64,000 nucleotides of DNA from Lineus longissimus (lineage: Eukaryota > Nemertea > Pilidiophora > Heteronemertea > Lineidae). The stretch lies in assembly GCF_910592395.1 (NCBI RefSeq), contig NC_088311.1, positions 17,672,501-17,736,500 of the forward strand. Reading direction: 5' to 3'. Under the pieces are notes generated by a model. The model was not told the DNA's origin and made no database searches. It was given only the letters and a program-made list of their open reading frames with translations. Shown one piece after another: positions 30,101 through 38,394 of this stretch (positions within the stretch are counted from its first letter, which is position 1; the number at the start of each line of letters is the position of its first letter). Made by a program: the position numbers and the translations under genes.

Positions 30101-32223
30101 ATCGATCAAAATAGTATCCAGTGCATATCATTTGAAAATAATTCATTTTTATGCTTCCAGGTGGCAGTTTATCAATTGACATGGTTTGCATTGAAATTCC
30201 CAGTAATTTTCGGAAATCCTTGATTTTCACATTATCACCAAGGCCCATTTTACTCGAAATCTAGGTGCTGATATTTTTACAGTCAGTTTCTGAATAGCCA
30301 TACCGAGCAGAAAAATACATCGAAGCACAAACCCAAACTAAGAAAACGAATTTGAAAAGCGAATGGTGGTGTCGCCTCATTTTTAAAAGCGTGCAAAACC
30401 ATTTGGCCCCTAGACCACAATAATTTGTCAACTCCTGCTTATTACCTGAACTTCCAACTGAGCTTATTTTCTGGTTCCAACAGGACATCACTAAGGCTGC
30501 CTCTCTTACAGTATGTCATGACAATGTAGATACATGTATATGGAGGGCTGCTACAGGCGCCAATGAATTTACAGATATTTGCATGATTCAATAACCTGGA
30601 AAATAAAAGTTTTGTGTCCTTACCATCTCACAACTCAGTCAATGAATTTGCCTCGTTATACTGGCCCGTCAAACTTAATTTATACCAGTGTTCTGTTTGG
30701 ATGAAGTCCAAATATGCAGCTTAGACTATTAGTACTGTGGCCCTAGAATTGCTCCCTGGGAGATTCACGAATACTCGATCAACAAACTAGCAACCCCACC
30801 AGCAACAACATGAATAGTTTCAATGTTGGTGGGGTCACCCAAAGCATCGTCGAAAGTGATCTGGGAGAGGGACGACATTACCTCATGGTATCGACAATAA
30901 CAGCGACTTTCTGTGAGACTGCATGGGAGCGGACAAGGCAAAGCAGTAAACAGAGTCTTGTTTACTCCACGTTACCACTGTGGTGGTTCCCCATATTTCA
31001 GTGTCTCCATACAATAGACCGCTGGAGCCTAATAGAGCGATGATACGCGTCTTCCACGTTACTTGTTCACAGACATGATTTGGAACTCGTAGTTTTCAGG
31101 CTGCCGCAGCCAGACTCTGGAATACCCTCCCCGACACCCTCAAGGACAATAAAGACCCCTTGTCTTTCAGAAAGGGACTAAAGACCTGGCTCTTTACCAT
31201 CAAAAGCGCTTGAGCAGTCTTTACTGATTAGCGCTATATAAATAGAAACATTACATTACATTACATTACATTCCTCCTCCCCCTTCAAAGACGTTTGATG
31301 TCCTCTTTGATAGAAGTCCTACGGTATTGTTTGCACCTGTTAGTCATTTTGGAAACAAACCGACGAACCAAGACCTCTGTCAAAGACAATATAGTGATGA
31401 ATAAATAAGAATGTTGCGTTCCCCCCTGTAGTCTTTTTTTACCGTAGCCGTCTTTACATGTTTTTTTTTACCAAGATGGTTGACTTTTTGCCTGTTACAG
31501 TTTTTACCTATACATAGTTTCTTTTTTTACCGTAGCCGTTTTAAACCAGTTGCAGTTTTTTTTACCGTAGCTTTTTAACCTGTGGCTTGTTTGACTGGGC
31601 CTTTTTTAACCTTTTACCGCTTGGTTCAAAGCTCATTAACCCATCCAATATGTAGGCCTTACGTAGGCCTTTGATTATTAAAGCCATACATTATTTGGGA
31701 AGCCCGAGTATTGTTGACAGGTTTCTAGAAATCCAAGTTTTCGAAGAAGGTGCAGAGAAGCCACAAAAGTTGAAGTCTGAATTGGCACCACAAACATTAA
31801 CCGACTTACCTGATGTTGTTTGTCAGCAAGGGGAGGGGTATTGTAAATGAATATCAATGTTCACCCCTTGGCTCCCAGTGATAATGTGGCACAACCTCCT
31901 CGACGGGTTTATGGTGTCACAGACTAAGCGTTAAGGATATGTTGACTGAATAATAGCGTGAATATAAATGTAGAGCAAACAATTCACGGGGAGGGAGGTA
32001 ACAGAAAGACCAACGTATAATCTTTAAAAAAAAGAGGATCATGCTTTGACCCATTCCATTCGTTCTCAAGATAAGGCTCACCTGACTTCCATTACTTCTC
32101 TTCTGATTTTCTTCCTTAGTTGCAAGTCGCCTCCTCCATAACGTTTTAACACTACTGGGCCTTTGCTGAAATCAACGATCGCATAAGATTCGTCATCACT
32201 AATTGACCAATCAGCGTGTGGTA
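17006..32223 (-). CDS. Receptor-type guanylate cyclase (gene model, 11 exons, 5' part missing)
   Basis: Exons on the minus strand: 32223-32082, 30595-30446, 29533-29412, 26623-26433, 26043-25933, 22965-22842, 21108-21015, 20491-20273, 19870-19721, 19362-19264, 17262-17006. They give about 550 residues: kinase-homology domain (GGGDLQLRKK, NHANICKFIGAC, MHHGNLKSTNCLV, DFGLESL, LMLYCLSDIPKYRPS), a coiled-coil dimerisation helix, then a class III cyclase domain. Phases agree across every junction except exon 22842 to 21108, where a short linker exon seems missing. In the catalytic domain FSDIVGFT and VEVIGDG keep both metal aspartates and the guanine-selecting Glu. The block normally reading CLFGDTVNTASR reads HIFGEAVTMASR, so the Cys and the Asn are lost while the Arg stays. 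Family members convert GTP to cGMP at the plasma membrane; activity here is doubtful. The extracellular and membrane exons were not found above 32223. Introns are full of transposons. Confidence 0.85.
17428..17500 (+). repeat. Dispersed repeat family R1, distal block only
   Basis: This matches the distal parts of 10925-11453 and 37570-38090 (TGTAGAATAGGAGGTGACTG through GGTCCTTTA). The 3' end of the LINE fragment abuts it at an ATATAT run. Confidence 0.7.
17501..18610 (-). mobile_element. 5'-truncated LINE (non-LTR retrotransposon)
   Basis: On the minus strand the reading frame opens just before the reverse transcriptase motif VFAYADDVILLAPS (around 18590-18545) and continues to a stop at 17739, covering the end of the RT domain, the thumb and a C-terminal region. 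An untranslated tail of about 240 bases ends in AATAAACATATATATATAAA. Truncation immediately upstream of YADD is typical of incomplete target-primed reverse transcription. It lies between the last two coding exons of the cyclase gene, in the gene's own orientation. Confidence 0.8.
17739..18610 (-). pseudogene. Reverse transcriptase C-terminal fragment
   Basis: About 290 codons without a stop, from the catalytic YADD of the polymerase to the natural C-terminus. All upstream RT motifs and the endonuclease are absent, so it is not functional. A match to a particular LINE clade cannot be made from this part alone. Confidence 0.8.
18611..19263. other. Intron of the cyclase gene, nothing further recognised
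   Basis: The frame at 18837-19073 (+) has no family features. No repeat copy was matched elsewhere in the window. Confidence 0.35.
19264..19362 (-). CDS. Cyclase gene exon j: altered transition-state block
   Basis: A 99-base exon from a TTTTTTCAG acceptor to a GTAGAG donor. It encodes TFHIFGEAVTMASRIAATS, where active cyclases have a Cys in place of the His and an Asn in place of the Thr after AV. The Arg of ASR remains. The frame is intact, so this is substitution and not decay by stops. Confidence 0.9.
19721..19870 (-). CDS. Cyclase gene exon i: catalytic domain
   Basis: A 150-base exon from a TTTTATTTTAG acceptor to a GTAACG donor. It encodes LMVSGAPCPNPQRA and LVIRIGLNSG, the usual core between the metal site and the transition-state residues. 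Confidence 0.9.
20273..20491 (-). CDS. Cyclase gene exon h: catalytic domain, both metal aspartates
   Basis: A 219-base exon from a TTTCTTTCACAG acceptor to a GTAAGT donor. It contains VYFSDIVGFTSLVAESSP (first metal Asp) and VEVIGDG (guanine-selecting Glu and second metal Asp). Confidence 0.95.
21015..21108 (-). CDS. Cyclase gene exon g: dimerisation coiled coil
   Basis: A 94-base exon from a CATTTTTAG acceptor to a GTGAGT donor. It encodes the heptad-rich KEEKEKLETEKRKLVDLY that precedes the cyclase domain in receptor and soluble guanylate cyclases. Confidence 0.9.
21429..21998 (-). pseudogene. Harbinger (HARBI1-like) nuclease, 3'-truncated
   Basis: About 190 codons from the ATG at 21998. 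Residues 75-95 contain a helix-turn-helix (TTVAEVMGITQPTVSRYV). They are followed by the first catalytic Asp block, LGAIDCTHVRIDKPHGRF, then NRKNFASFNVQATCDE and VDVGWPGS. In intact PIF/Harbinger nucleases the second and third acidic residues follow GWPGSxHD; here the protein ends six codons after GWPGS. The DDE triad is therefore incomplete. The sequence lies inside a cyclase intron on the same strand. The frame is open up to the break, which suggests a fairly recent insertion. A host-domesticated spliced gene is an alternative, but no donor was seen at the break. Confidence 0.8.
22284..22401. repeat. Near-perfect 33-bp inverted repeat (hairpin)
   Basis: The arms at 22284-22316 and 22369-22401 are inverted copies with 32 of 33 matching, separated by 52 bases. 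The word AGCAAATGCTTTT and its variants recur through 22070-22260, so this is probably the end of a decayed foldback element. Confidence 0.75.
22842..22965 (-). CDS. Cyclase gene exon f: end of kinase-homology domain
   Basis: It starts after an ATTATTGCAG acceptor with LMLYCLSDIPKYRPS, equivalent to the LMxxCWxExPxxRP motif. The donor is uncertain: the best candidate, GTAGTT at 22841, leaves phase 1, while the next exon enters in phase 0. A missing small exon or a different donor would resolve this. Confidence 0.8.
23121..23255. mobile_element. Palindromic MITE family P, copy A
   Basis: A 135-bp near-palindrome: CGCAAATCCCCCGAAACGCC at one end, CTTTGCGAGAACTCC at the other, with TCATTGTTTGACC and GTCGAACAATGGGATA facing inward. 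Four other copies occur at 26085, 36848, 41375 and 63052. Confidence 0.85.
24341..25321. mobile_element. 981-bp TIR element, non-autonomous
   Basis: Ends are inverted: TAAGGTAAAATGGGGTATTT on the left and the complement of AAGGTAAATTTGGGTAATTG on the right, both leading into TGTAGCCCC. Internal copies of GGGGTATTTGTAGC at about 24720 and 25112 suggest a tandem origin. Related GGGGCTATAATTGTA words lie at 20555-20660. No transposase frame is present. It lies in the intron between cyclase exons e and f. Confidence 0.7.
25686..25780 (+). repeat. Dispersed repeat family R2, copy 1
   Basis: AGAGTCAGTCGTATCCTCC and CCTCGCACACGTTA lead to GCCGAGTGTTGGCCTGA. The same order of words occurs at 26938-27020 and 63932-63988. 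Confidence 0.7.
25933..26043 (-). CDS. Cyclase gene exon e: kinase-homology C-lobe, acidic insert
   Basis: A 111-base phase-0 exon from a TTTTCCAG acceptor to a GTAGAC donor. It encodes a WKPPIPMF segment followed by QTDDDD. The Pro/Phe spacing fits the PPFRP region of the family, but the acidic run is unusual. Phases on both sides agree. Confidence 0.75.
26085..26154. mobile_element. Palindromic MITE family P, copy B (half)
   Basis: Only the right half is present, from CTCCTGATAACGAACGAACA to GGGGGATTTGCGAAAAC. It sits about 40 bases upstream (in transcription order) of cyclase exon e, very close to its acceptor. Confidence 0.75.
26433..26623 (-). CDS. Cyclase gene exon d: kinase-homology C-lobe
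   Basis: A 191-base exon from an ATTCCAG acceptor to a GTCAGT donor, ending in phase 0. It starts with DFGLESL and includes DVYAYGVILIELVNRKPPY, the helix-F region. The 2.8-kb intron before it contains the inverted tandem-repeat element at 27062-28979. Confidence 0.9.
26938..27020 (+). repeat. Dispersed repeat family R2, copy 2
   Basis: GAGTCAGTCGTATCCTCC, CTCGCACACGCTACATAAGC and GCCGAGGGTTGGCCTGA align with the copies at 25686 and 63932. It lies just outside the tandem-repeat element that begins at 27062. Confidence 0.7.
27105..27160 (+). repeat. (TCG)n microsatellite inside element copy 2
   Basis: The counterpart of the CGA run at 14809-14863, in the expected inverted position. Confidence 0.9.
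27165..28890 (-). repeat. 302-bp tandem array, six units, inverted
   Basis: CACCAGGGGGCC-type landmarks at about 27281, 27583, 27883, 28185, 28495 and (degenerate) 28738 mark the units. The sequence between landmarks matches the units of the first array. Diversity among units is greater than in copy 1. Confidence 0.9.
29412..29533 (-). CDS. Cyclase gene exon c: pseudo-catalytic loop
   Basis: A 122-base exon between a TTCTTTTAG acceptor and a GTGAGT donor. The loop MHHGNLKSTNCLV replaces the HRD aspartate of active kinases with Asn, as expected of the pseudokinase in this receptor family. Its last base joins exon d to complete the DFG codon. Confidence 0.9.
29900..30011 (-). other. Transmembrane-like open segment inside a cyclase intron
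   Basis: On the minus strand an open stretch encodes about 35 residues with a hydrophobic core (IVGVFSLTGLAAFFGAVLL) followed by GDPEKMKIR. It is bounded by a plausible donor (AAG|GTGTAG) in phase 2, the same phase as the true upstream exon's donor. An acceptor-like TTCTCATTGACAG lies inside the stretch. It lies between two kinase-homology exons, the wrong place for the receptor's membrane segment. It could be an alternative exon, a relic, or chance. Confidence 0.3.
30446..30595 (-). CDS. Cyclase gene exon b: kinase-homology domain
   Basis: A 150-base exon between a TTTTCCAG acceptor and a GTAATA donor, entering with 1 base and leaving in phase 2. It encodes NHANICKFIGAC and VMTYCKRGSLSDVL, characteristic of receptor guanylate cyclase kinase-homology domains. 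Confidence 0.9.
31079..31272 (+). mobile_element. LINE 3' end with CATTA tail
   Basis: Codons from 31079 give the C-terminus typical of many animal LINEs (FQAAAARLWNTLPDTL ... FRKGLKTWLF) and stop near 31213. About 35 bases of 3' tail (GCGCTATATAAATAGAAA) lead to (ACATT)n ending near 31272. All upstream coding sequence is absent. It belongs to a different LINE type from the fragment at 17.5-18.6 kb. Confidence 0.8.
31430..31620 (+). repeat. T-rich degenerate repeat
   Basis: About five diverged copies of a unit like CTTTTTTTACCGTAGCCGTTTT. No coding potential. Confidence 0.6.
32082..32223 (-). CDS. Cyclase gene exon a: kinase-homology N-lobe
   Basis: It begins after TTTCTTAAAG and ends at a GTGAGC donor in phase 2. 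It encodes the N-lobe segment with GPVVLKRYGGGDLQLRKKI, the region that in active kinases carries the nucleotide-binding Lys (here VLKRY). It is the most upstream exon I can assign. The exon start is less certain than its end. Confidence 0.75.
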
Positions 32224-33546
32224 CTTTAAGAAATCAATGCGTGGTTTCACTGTCCAGTAGAGGTGCTATGTGCAATCAGAATGTAGTTCCTCTGATATCA
32301 TGAATTAAAGTTGTTTCTGGCGAACACTTTGATCAACTTTTAGCCTCATATATTCGCCGGCGTGGATTTGGGGATCCGATTAACCCGCTGAGCCGTGAAA
32401 CGTGGTTGGCGCGTGAAAATAAGACAAAAACGACCCAAAAAATTCAGACCCCCAAACCCTGAAATTATCAAGGTCATGACCTGTAAAAATTCTATGGATT
32501 TATGCCATGGGTGAGTTCTTTCTGCCCTGCAAATATTAGGTTCGAGTGAGATATTTGGAAGAAGTTATGGCAGTTGATGTCTAAAGGAAAATGGATTAAA
32601 ATTTATTAGCGGTGTGTAGCCATGTGCATAATTAACAATGGCGGCCTTCTCGCTCTCGATCAATTTTTCTTTTGCTAAACTCGTGTTCTTGTCAATAAGC
32701 GATGTCGAGGTATGGGATACAACGGGAGTCAGCTGTTTGGTAAGCCGGGCTTGCCAAATAAGTAATCACTTCCTAATTTTAGACGGAAAACCCTCAACCC
32801 TCAACTACGTGGGTGATGTTAATACAAAATGCTCGATCACCTAATTTTTTTTACAGGGATAGGCAAGGGGAAGGATATTCCTTCCAAAAGAATTGGCAAT
32901 AATAAGTTCTAAAGTAACGCCAATAAATTGACTGTGTAAATTGTCGTCTGCTACGCACGACTGCAAGTTCACCTGTATCGGCTATAGGTGAGAATTTTAC
33001 ATGTATGATGATTCATATTGTTCGCAGTTACACTCTGTGATATAAGATGAAATGTGTGAACAAAGATGTATGATCTCCACTTTACTGTTAAGTATTGGGG
33101 ATGGAGCGCATCACCGAATATAAACACAATTCCCTGCCAGAAAAGAGGGAGCGGGGGAGGGGAGGGGGCACCTCCATGACACCTGACTGGAGGCGATCGA
33201 GGACCAAGGCACTTGCCAAGGCCAAAGCAAAATAAATGATATCATGTGTATCTTGAATTTATATCAGAACATTTTGAGGCAGTATCAAGTTATAATTATA
33301 TGAAGAACGAAACTCATTAGTTTAGTATTTTGGATGTCCGGCCAAGATTTGTGTGCGTCTTGCAGGTGCAAACAAGTCTGAAGGAAAAATGTTGTAACGA
33401 GAATTGACGTCCTGAGATGTTTCTTGCAAATATGATTTGATACGGTCTCAAAATAAGCATGATGTAAGTTTGAGCAACAACGTGTAAGATTATTTATTTT
33501 CTGTAGCGCATTTTATCTGGTGTTCAGAATGAAATATTTTACATTC
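32224..33546. other. Expected location of upstream cyclase exons; none found
   Basis: The membrane-spanning and juxtamembrane exons of the cyclase should lie upstream of 32223 on the minus strand. I scanned this stretch and the following 3 kb and found no convincing hydrophobic exon with matching phase. Confidence 0.35.
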
Positions 33547-33700
33547 CAGGGCTGAGTTGTTCAAAACAACGTTAACTTTAACCGAGACATTAAGTCTTAA
33601 CGTGAACATTTTAATGCGTTTAACTGAAAGAGTCCTTAAGGATACTTAACGTAACCGTTTGGGATAACGTGACTTTGTGCTTTTGAACAACCGGCCCCTG
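33547..33700. mobile_element. MITE family Q, copy 1
   Basis: Ends CAGGGCTGAGTTGTTCAAAA and, inverted, CAGGGGCCGGTTGTTCAAAA; 154 bp. The inner sequence ACGTAACCGTTTGGGATAAC is shared with 62270-62414. End sequences are of the hAT-like CAGGG type; no clear 8-bp target duplication is visible. Confidence 0.75.
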
Positions 33701-34176
33701 ATGTTAATATTCACACCTGAATTTCTTTCCGTTTTGGCTTGCCATAACTCGATTACGGAATCCCCGAGCTGTAACATTGCGGTAACTCCCAACGTCACCC
33801 TGTTTATAGCGGTAGCGTTGGTAACCAATTTGTGTTTATGGACGATCTGAGACAAGACCACAATTGATTTTTTAAGCCTTTTAGCAGTTAAATCGTCAAT
33901 GTTTGACCGCGACGCATCAAATACTGCGTGGGGTTGTGAATCTGAAATTTAGATTATGTTATTCCGGACAGTCGGGCAAGTAAATGGTGAAAAATAAACT
34001 GGTGATTGACCACGGACATTTTTGATAATCGACAAATTAGACAGACTTTGATATTTCCACTCTTTTCAGCCAACTGGCAGAAAAAACTCAAAACACGCCC
34101 CCTATTACCCAATTAGCAAAATTCGAAATTAATTTTTTCATATCAGACCGCTCTAGTGAACTCACACAACTGTTTG

Positions 34177-34326
34177 ACATGGGGGAGCCCCCCAAACCCC
34201 CGTCCTTCTGACATATTTAGCCAGTACATTGGGGGGATGAGTCCCCCAAACCCCTCCCCCGTTCTCTGAAAGTGACAGGTTTTAGTCAGTACATTGGGGG
34301 GAAAGGCCCCCCTCCAACCCCCCCCA
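34177..34326. repeat. G/C-run tandem repeat, unit about 65 bp
   Basis: AGTACATTGGGGGG at 34223 and 34288 mark two units containing paired G and C runs that can form hairpins; a partial third lies upstream. Confidence 0.65.
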
Positions 34327-34781
34327 TTGGACTCTAAAAATAGAATTCCTTGGAGACGCTGAACAATAAGGCCCCATAAAGAAGTAGTCCCCGCCCCGGT
34401 AGCTGTCTCATATCTGCTGACAGAAGCAGCTCTTTGTGGTGAAATTACATGTATAATTGAATTTTCCACCTGCTCGCCTAGATATTTGTGTATGTTTCTT
34501 CACCAGTTAATAACATATCAAATTCAAGGAGAAATATTCATTGGAGAATACTTTAGAACATATCTGTCAAACATAGGAACTGCATTTCATTTGATCAACG
34601 GCGATTTTGTTCATGTTTTAGCGCCGAGAAAAGTGCACCCAGAGCATGAGAGCAGAGTATAGGGCCTATACTACAGTACACCAAGTCGTTGGTGTGAATG
34701 CGGAAACAAAATTTCTGATTCATGCCGGTTTTGAGAGTATTACGATTACGACTTTGAAATCGTAATCGTAATCGTAATAAT

Positions 34782-35247
34782 AGGGAGGTTCCGCACCGCC
34801 TACGATTACGATTACGATTACGATTTCGGAAAACGTAATCGTAATCGTAATCGCGTCGAGAAGCAGCTAAATTCAGTTCCGCAAAAATACTCTTGATTGC
34901 ATTCAAGAAACCCACGGCTCACGAACAGAGCGAATTTGCATTCCAATTTCATTGCAGTCGTGACGGTCTAAAACAGCTTTGGCCATGAAATTTGCAGGTC
35001 CTACGTCTGGAGTGCATAGTCAAAATATATTGTTTGTGAAAAACGTGACCCAGGATACTTTGGAAGTGCATGAAATTGACGTTCTCGATGATCGTTTATC
35101 ACTTACGAAGATTAGCCGCCATCGTCGTAGAAACGAACCGAATATGCCGCAGACGATTTCAGGGCTGATGACGTTGCTGCAGAAATTGATGACGTCATAC
35201 ACAAATCGTAATCGTAATCGTAATCGTAGGCGGTGCGGAACCTCCCT
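34782..35247. mobile_element. 466-bp element with perfect 45-bp inverted ends
   Basis: Bases 34782-34826 are the exact reverse complement of 35203-35247. The termini begin AGGGAGGTTCCGCACCGCC and continue into (TACGAT)n repeats. TAA before the left end and TAA starting three bases after the right end (35250-35252) could be a Harbinger-type 3-bp target duplication, given a base of asymmetry. No transposase is inside. Perfect ends indicate recent activity or gene conversion. Confidence 0.85.
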
Positions 35248-36753
35248 AGTAAGCGATGCGGAAACTCCCTAATGGGATTCACGTCCGATGTCGTAACTGT
35301 TGGTGCGGCGCGTCATGAATGCAGGATCGGCAAACGCGCGGCCCATATGAATGCGACAAAACTGTACCGGAACCAGAACTGTCATGGGTCTGCACAAATT
35401 TTTTCAGATTCGATGGACATGATGGATATATGAATTTTGTTTACACTTTACATACGGTGTATACATACGTAACCATTACACTCACTACGTTGTGTGAGTG
35501 ATAACATAATTTTTCCTTCTGCCTTGGCTCTGATACTGCTCCTGTAGATAGTGATCTTTTTGTGTATCGTTTGTACTACACGAATCACATCTGTGTATTT
35601 TACTGCACTCTGTATAATTATTTATTTCTGTAATTCTTTTCATTAACTATAATATAACATGTATTTTGTTTGTATACTCATCTTTAATGTGTAATAAAAC
35701 AAATACTTCAGACCGAGTGCCACTGTGTTCCAGGTGAAAAGCAGGTCATCAGGGCCAAAATAAACTTTGTCGAAATAGCATCCCGCGAAGTTACTATTTA
35801 TAGCTCACAAGGTCATTTGCATAAGATATTGATGACGTTTTAGTCACGTGACAGTCGGACATTGACACTTATTTCTACGCATTTGAGCTTATTTCAAAGT
35901 CAATTATCTTTGACCCTGCATTGTTTTTAGCATGAATGATACCATAGAGTCAGAGAGAAATATTCAGAACAATTATGTAGTATTTCCAACACTCGGACAT
36001 GTGCCAGATTGAATCTAACTGCCCTAGTTAGAAAGCCTGAATCCATTACGAAACCGCATGTTTGTCCGACATTGCCTGTAATTCAGCGATGGGGAAATAG
36101 AGGGCAGCAGCTGCAGTGACGTCATCTTCGCGGAATGCTATTATCTATATTCATCGACCAAAAAACGATCAATTTTAGAACAAATTAGATGTTGCAGGCG
36201 TAATGAGGGCAGTTTACAGATAAAATGACAAATGAAAGAAGTTATTCATTCGCCGCCCTGGTCAATGTTGTATTCATGGGGAGCGAAACCGCATGTTTAT
36301 TTGCAGGCCAAAATAATTGCAATACGCGAAAGAAATAAAACCAGAAGTCCTTCATCACGTAACCTATATCTGATTTCGAATGTGAATGGCGAATACTAAT
36401 ACATTTTTGTATCATGGTGAAATGTGAGAATCTATTTTGTCACCTAGTCTTTTTTTGTTACTCAATGTGACGAATTACGTAGTCAGTCTACAGCTGGTAG
36501 AACAAAATGTCACACACAACATGAGATGCCAAAGTGTCAATCAGTTGCAAACGATGTTTTAAGTGTATTTAAGTAAATACTAGAGATGTCTCCAGGCAAC
36601 ATCGGCGTTTCCAAGACAGTCGATTAGCAACATTAGAAATATGAGGGGTATATATGGGGGTCCACCGATCGTTTTCAGAAAAATGCAATCGTCCTGTCAC
36701 AAGAACACCATTCTAGATGATATGGCACAAACAAAAAGGTAAGAAAGTTACTG
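35248..36753. other. Intergenic, nothing recognised
   Basis: A 15-base word (CGAAACCGCATGTTT) occurs twice, near 36049 and 36283; otherwise I see no repeats or exons. Confidence 0.35.
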
Positions 36754-36847
36754 CACTCTTAGAAATAAATGTTTTTGAGCTTCTGAAAACAATTAAAGGT
36801 TTTTCGGGCAATACAAATATGCGCCCCCGTAGAGGTTTTTTGGCTAT
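36754..36847. mobile_element. MITE family T (CTTAGAAATAAA type), interrupted copy
   Basis: CACTCTTAGAAATAAATG, GTTTTTGAGC and GTAGAGGTTTT match the family copies at 41516 and 53230. The copy is cut at 36848 by MITE P copy C and appears to resume at 36977 with AATATGAAAACC. Confidence 0.7.
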
Positions 36848-36976
36848 AGGGAGTTTTCGCAAATCCTCCGAAACGCCAAAGTGAACGTTTATCTCATTGT
36901 TCGACCTCCTGATCACGAAGTCGAACAATCGAAAGGCGTTCACGTTGAGGTTTCAGGGGATTTGGGAAAACTCCCT
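36848..36976. mobile_element. Palindromic MITE family P, copy C (complete)
   Basis: The best-preserved copy: AGGGAGTTTTCGCAAATCC at the left, inverted as GATTTGGGAAAACTCCCT at the right, 129 bp. It is nested inside a family T element. Confidence 0.85.
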
Positions 36977-37089
36977 AATATGAAAACCGCCGAATGACTT
37001 ACAGGTACCTTTGATCGAGCCGTTCCAGACATGCCAGAAAGACATTAAACAACATTCTTAATATATATATATATATATTCTGCTTGCAG

Positions 37090-37258
37090 GATGGCGAACG
37101 CGCAACCTTTACAGCCTGTTCCACAGTACTACAGGTCAGAATCCATCTACAACACTCAGATGTCCGCTTCTACCAGAGCCTCTGGATCTAACGATTGTCG
37201 GAATGAAACTCGTCCACACTTCAGCACAAATGTGGCAAAGTTCTCTGGGATAATGCAG
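37090..37258 (+). CDS. MS4A-like tetraspan gene, first coding exon
   Basis: The exon begins after a TTCTGCTTGCAG acceptor with one base before the ATG at 37091, so a 5' UTR exon lies further upstream. It encodes 56 residues of Ser/Gln/Tyr-rich cytoplasmic N-terminus ending KFSGIMQ and stops at a GTAAGA donor in phase 0. The intron that follows holds a dispersed repeat. Confidence 0.8.
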
Positions 37259-37569
37259 GTAAGAGTCATATTTATTGAGAATTAAGAACAATTATTGATA
37301 CCGGTACACCGCCAGCGCCCAGTCAATGCGGATGAAATACAGTCACGCAGGAGTGGCTCCCGGCTACTCAGGAATTTGGGAAGCGGGGAAGGCCAACCTA
37401 ATCGGTTTGATTCTGAATTGGCGGTGTCTGTTTGGCATGTTTGGAACCCTCCCTAAGAAAATTTGGAAATTCTGGCTCAGAGCTAGGTTTTTGGTAATGG
37501 ATGTGGGGGAAATATTAAGACAATATATTTTATTGCTGTGTTCGTAAGTTTCCTGTAGTTAGGGATTCT

Positions 37570-38090
37570 TTAAAGGACCATTGGTATTATTATGGGGAAT
37601 ATTACCCAGCTGTCGGTTGCCCAGTCACCTCCTATTCTACATAAGCAGCTTCCATAAAAAAATCGCACAAAAAAGAAAAATTCAAAATCTGGCTGAATTA
37701 TCACGCTTTTTCAATGTTAACTCCGATTTGACCCGAGTTAGCTCTCCATGCGTCGATCCTTTCCATGTGGAACGATGCAGTGGTAAGGCGCTTCCTGGAG
37801 CCATTGATCTACTTGGCGTAGATATAGATTTTTCCGACGTCACACGGATGGCGCTTGATTACTCCGCTACTGCGACGATAAATGGAAATGACGGGGTGTC
37901 GTGAACGCGGATCTCGGCATGCACTCTCGTGGCGGGAAAGGGCTTTCGCGCCGGGACTTGTGCGTAACGGAAATAACGCGTTTTTCCACTATCTAAGAGC
38001 TGAAACAAAATTGGAAAAGCATCAAACACATTCCGAAAAATAGTCTACTGGTGAACCAGAAGAAGAACAGCCATACTGCAGTAAAAAGCC
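37570..38090 (-). repeat. Dispersed repeat family R1, copy 2, inverted, in the MS4A-like intron
   Basis: TTAAAGGACCATTGG and CAGCTGTCGGTTGCCCAGTC form the distal end, with further alignment to 10925-11453 through the GCGCGAAAGCCC and GTTTCAGCTC segments. A 107-codon open frame across it is judged incidental. Confidence 0.65.
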
Positions 38091-38394
38091 GACTATTCAT
38101 TTAAACAAGCGCAAATATTGTGTGCGTTTTTGCGCAAAAAAGTTTTTTAATGCGTCATGGGTTACCTGCGGCCGTCATGGATGGCGCTGTCGACAATACG
38201 GTTCGGAAGGGCGAAATACATTATAGCCCGAAAAAGCGACAAACCGGCCAAGTGCCTTATTGGATCCTTGCCTGACGAGTAAGTTTTGACAATACTTGTG
38301 CATACGATGACAATTGTCAAGGCATGAAATTCTAGACTTGATATCATTATTTAAACCTAAATGTATCCGTCTTACCGGTATTTTTTTTCTTCAG

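Noticed and set aside
37581-37904. 107-codon open frame (+) before the second MS4A-like exon
   Set aside because: It lies across the R1 repeat within the intron, and its sequence is shared with the non-coding copy at 10.9 kb.
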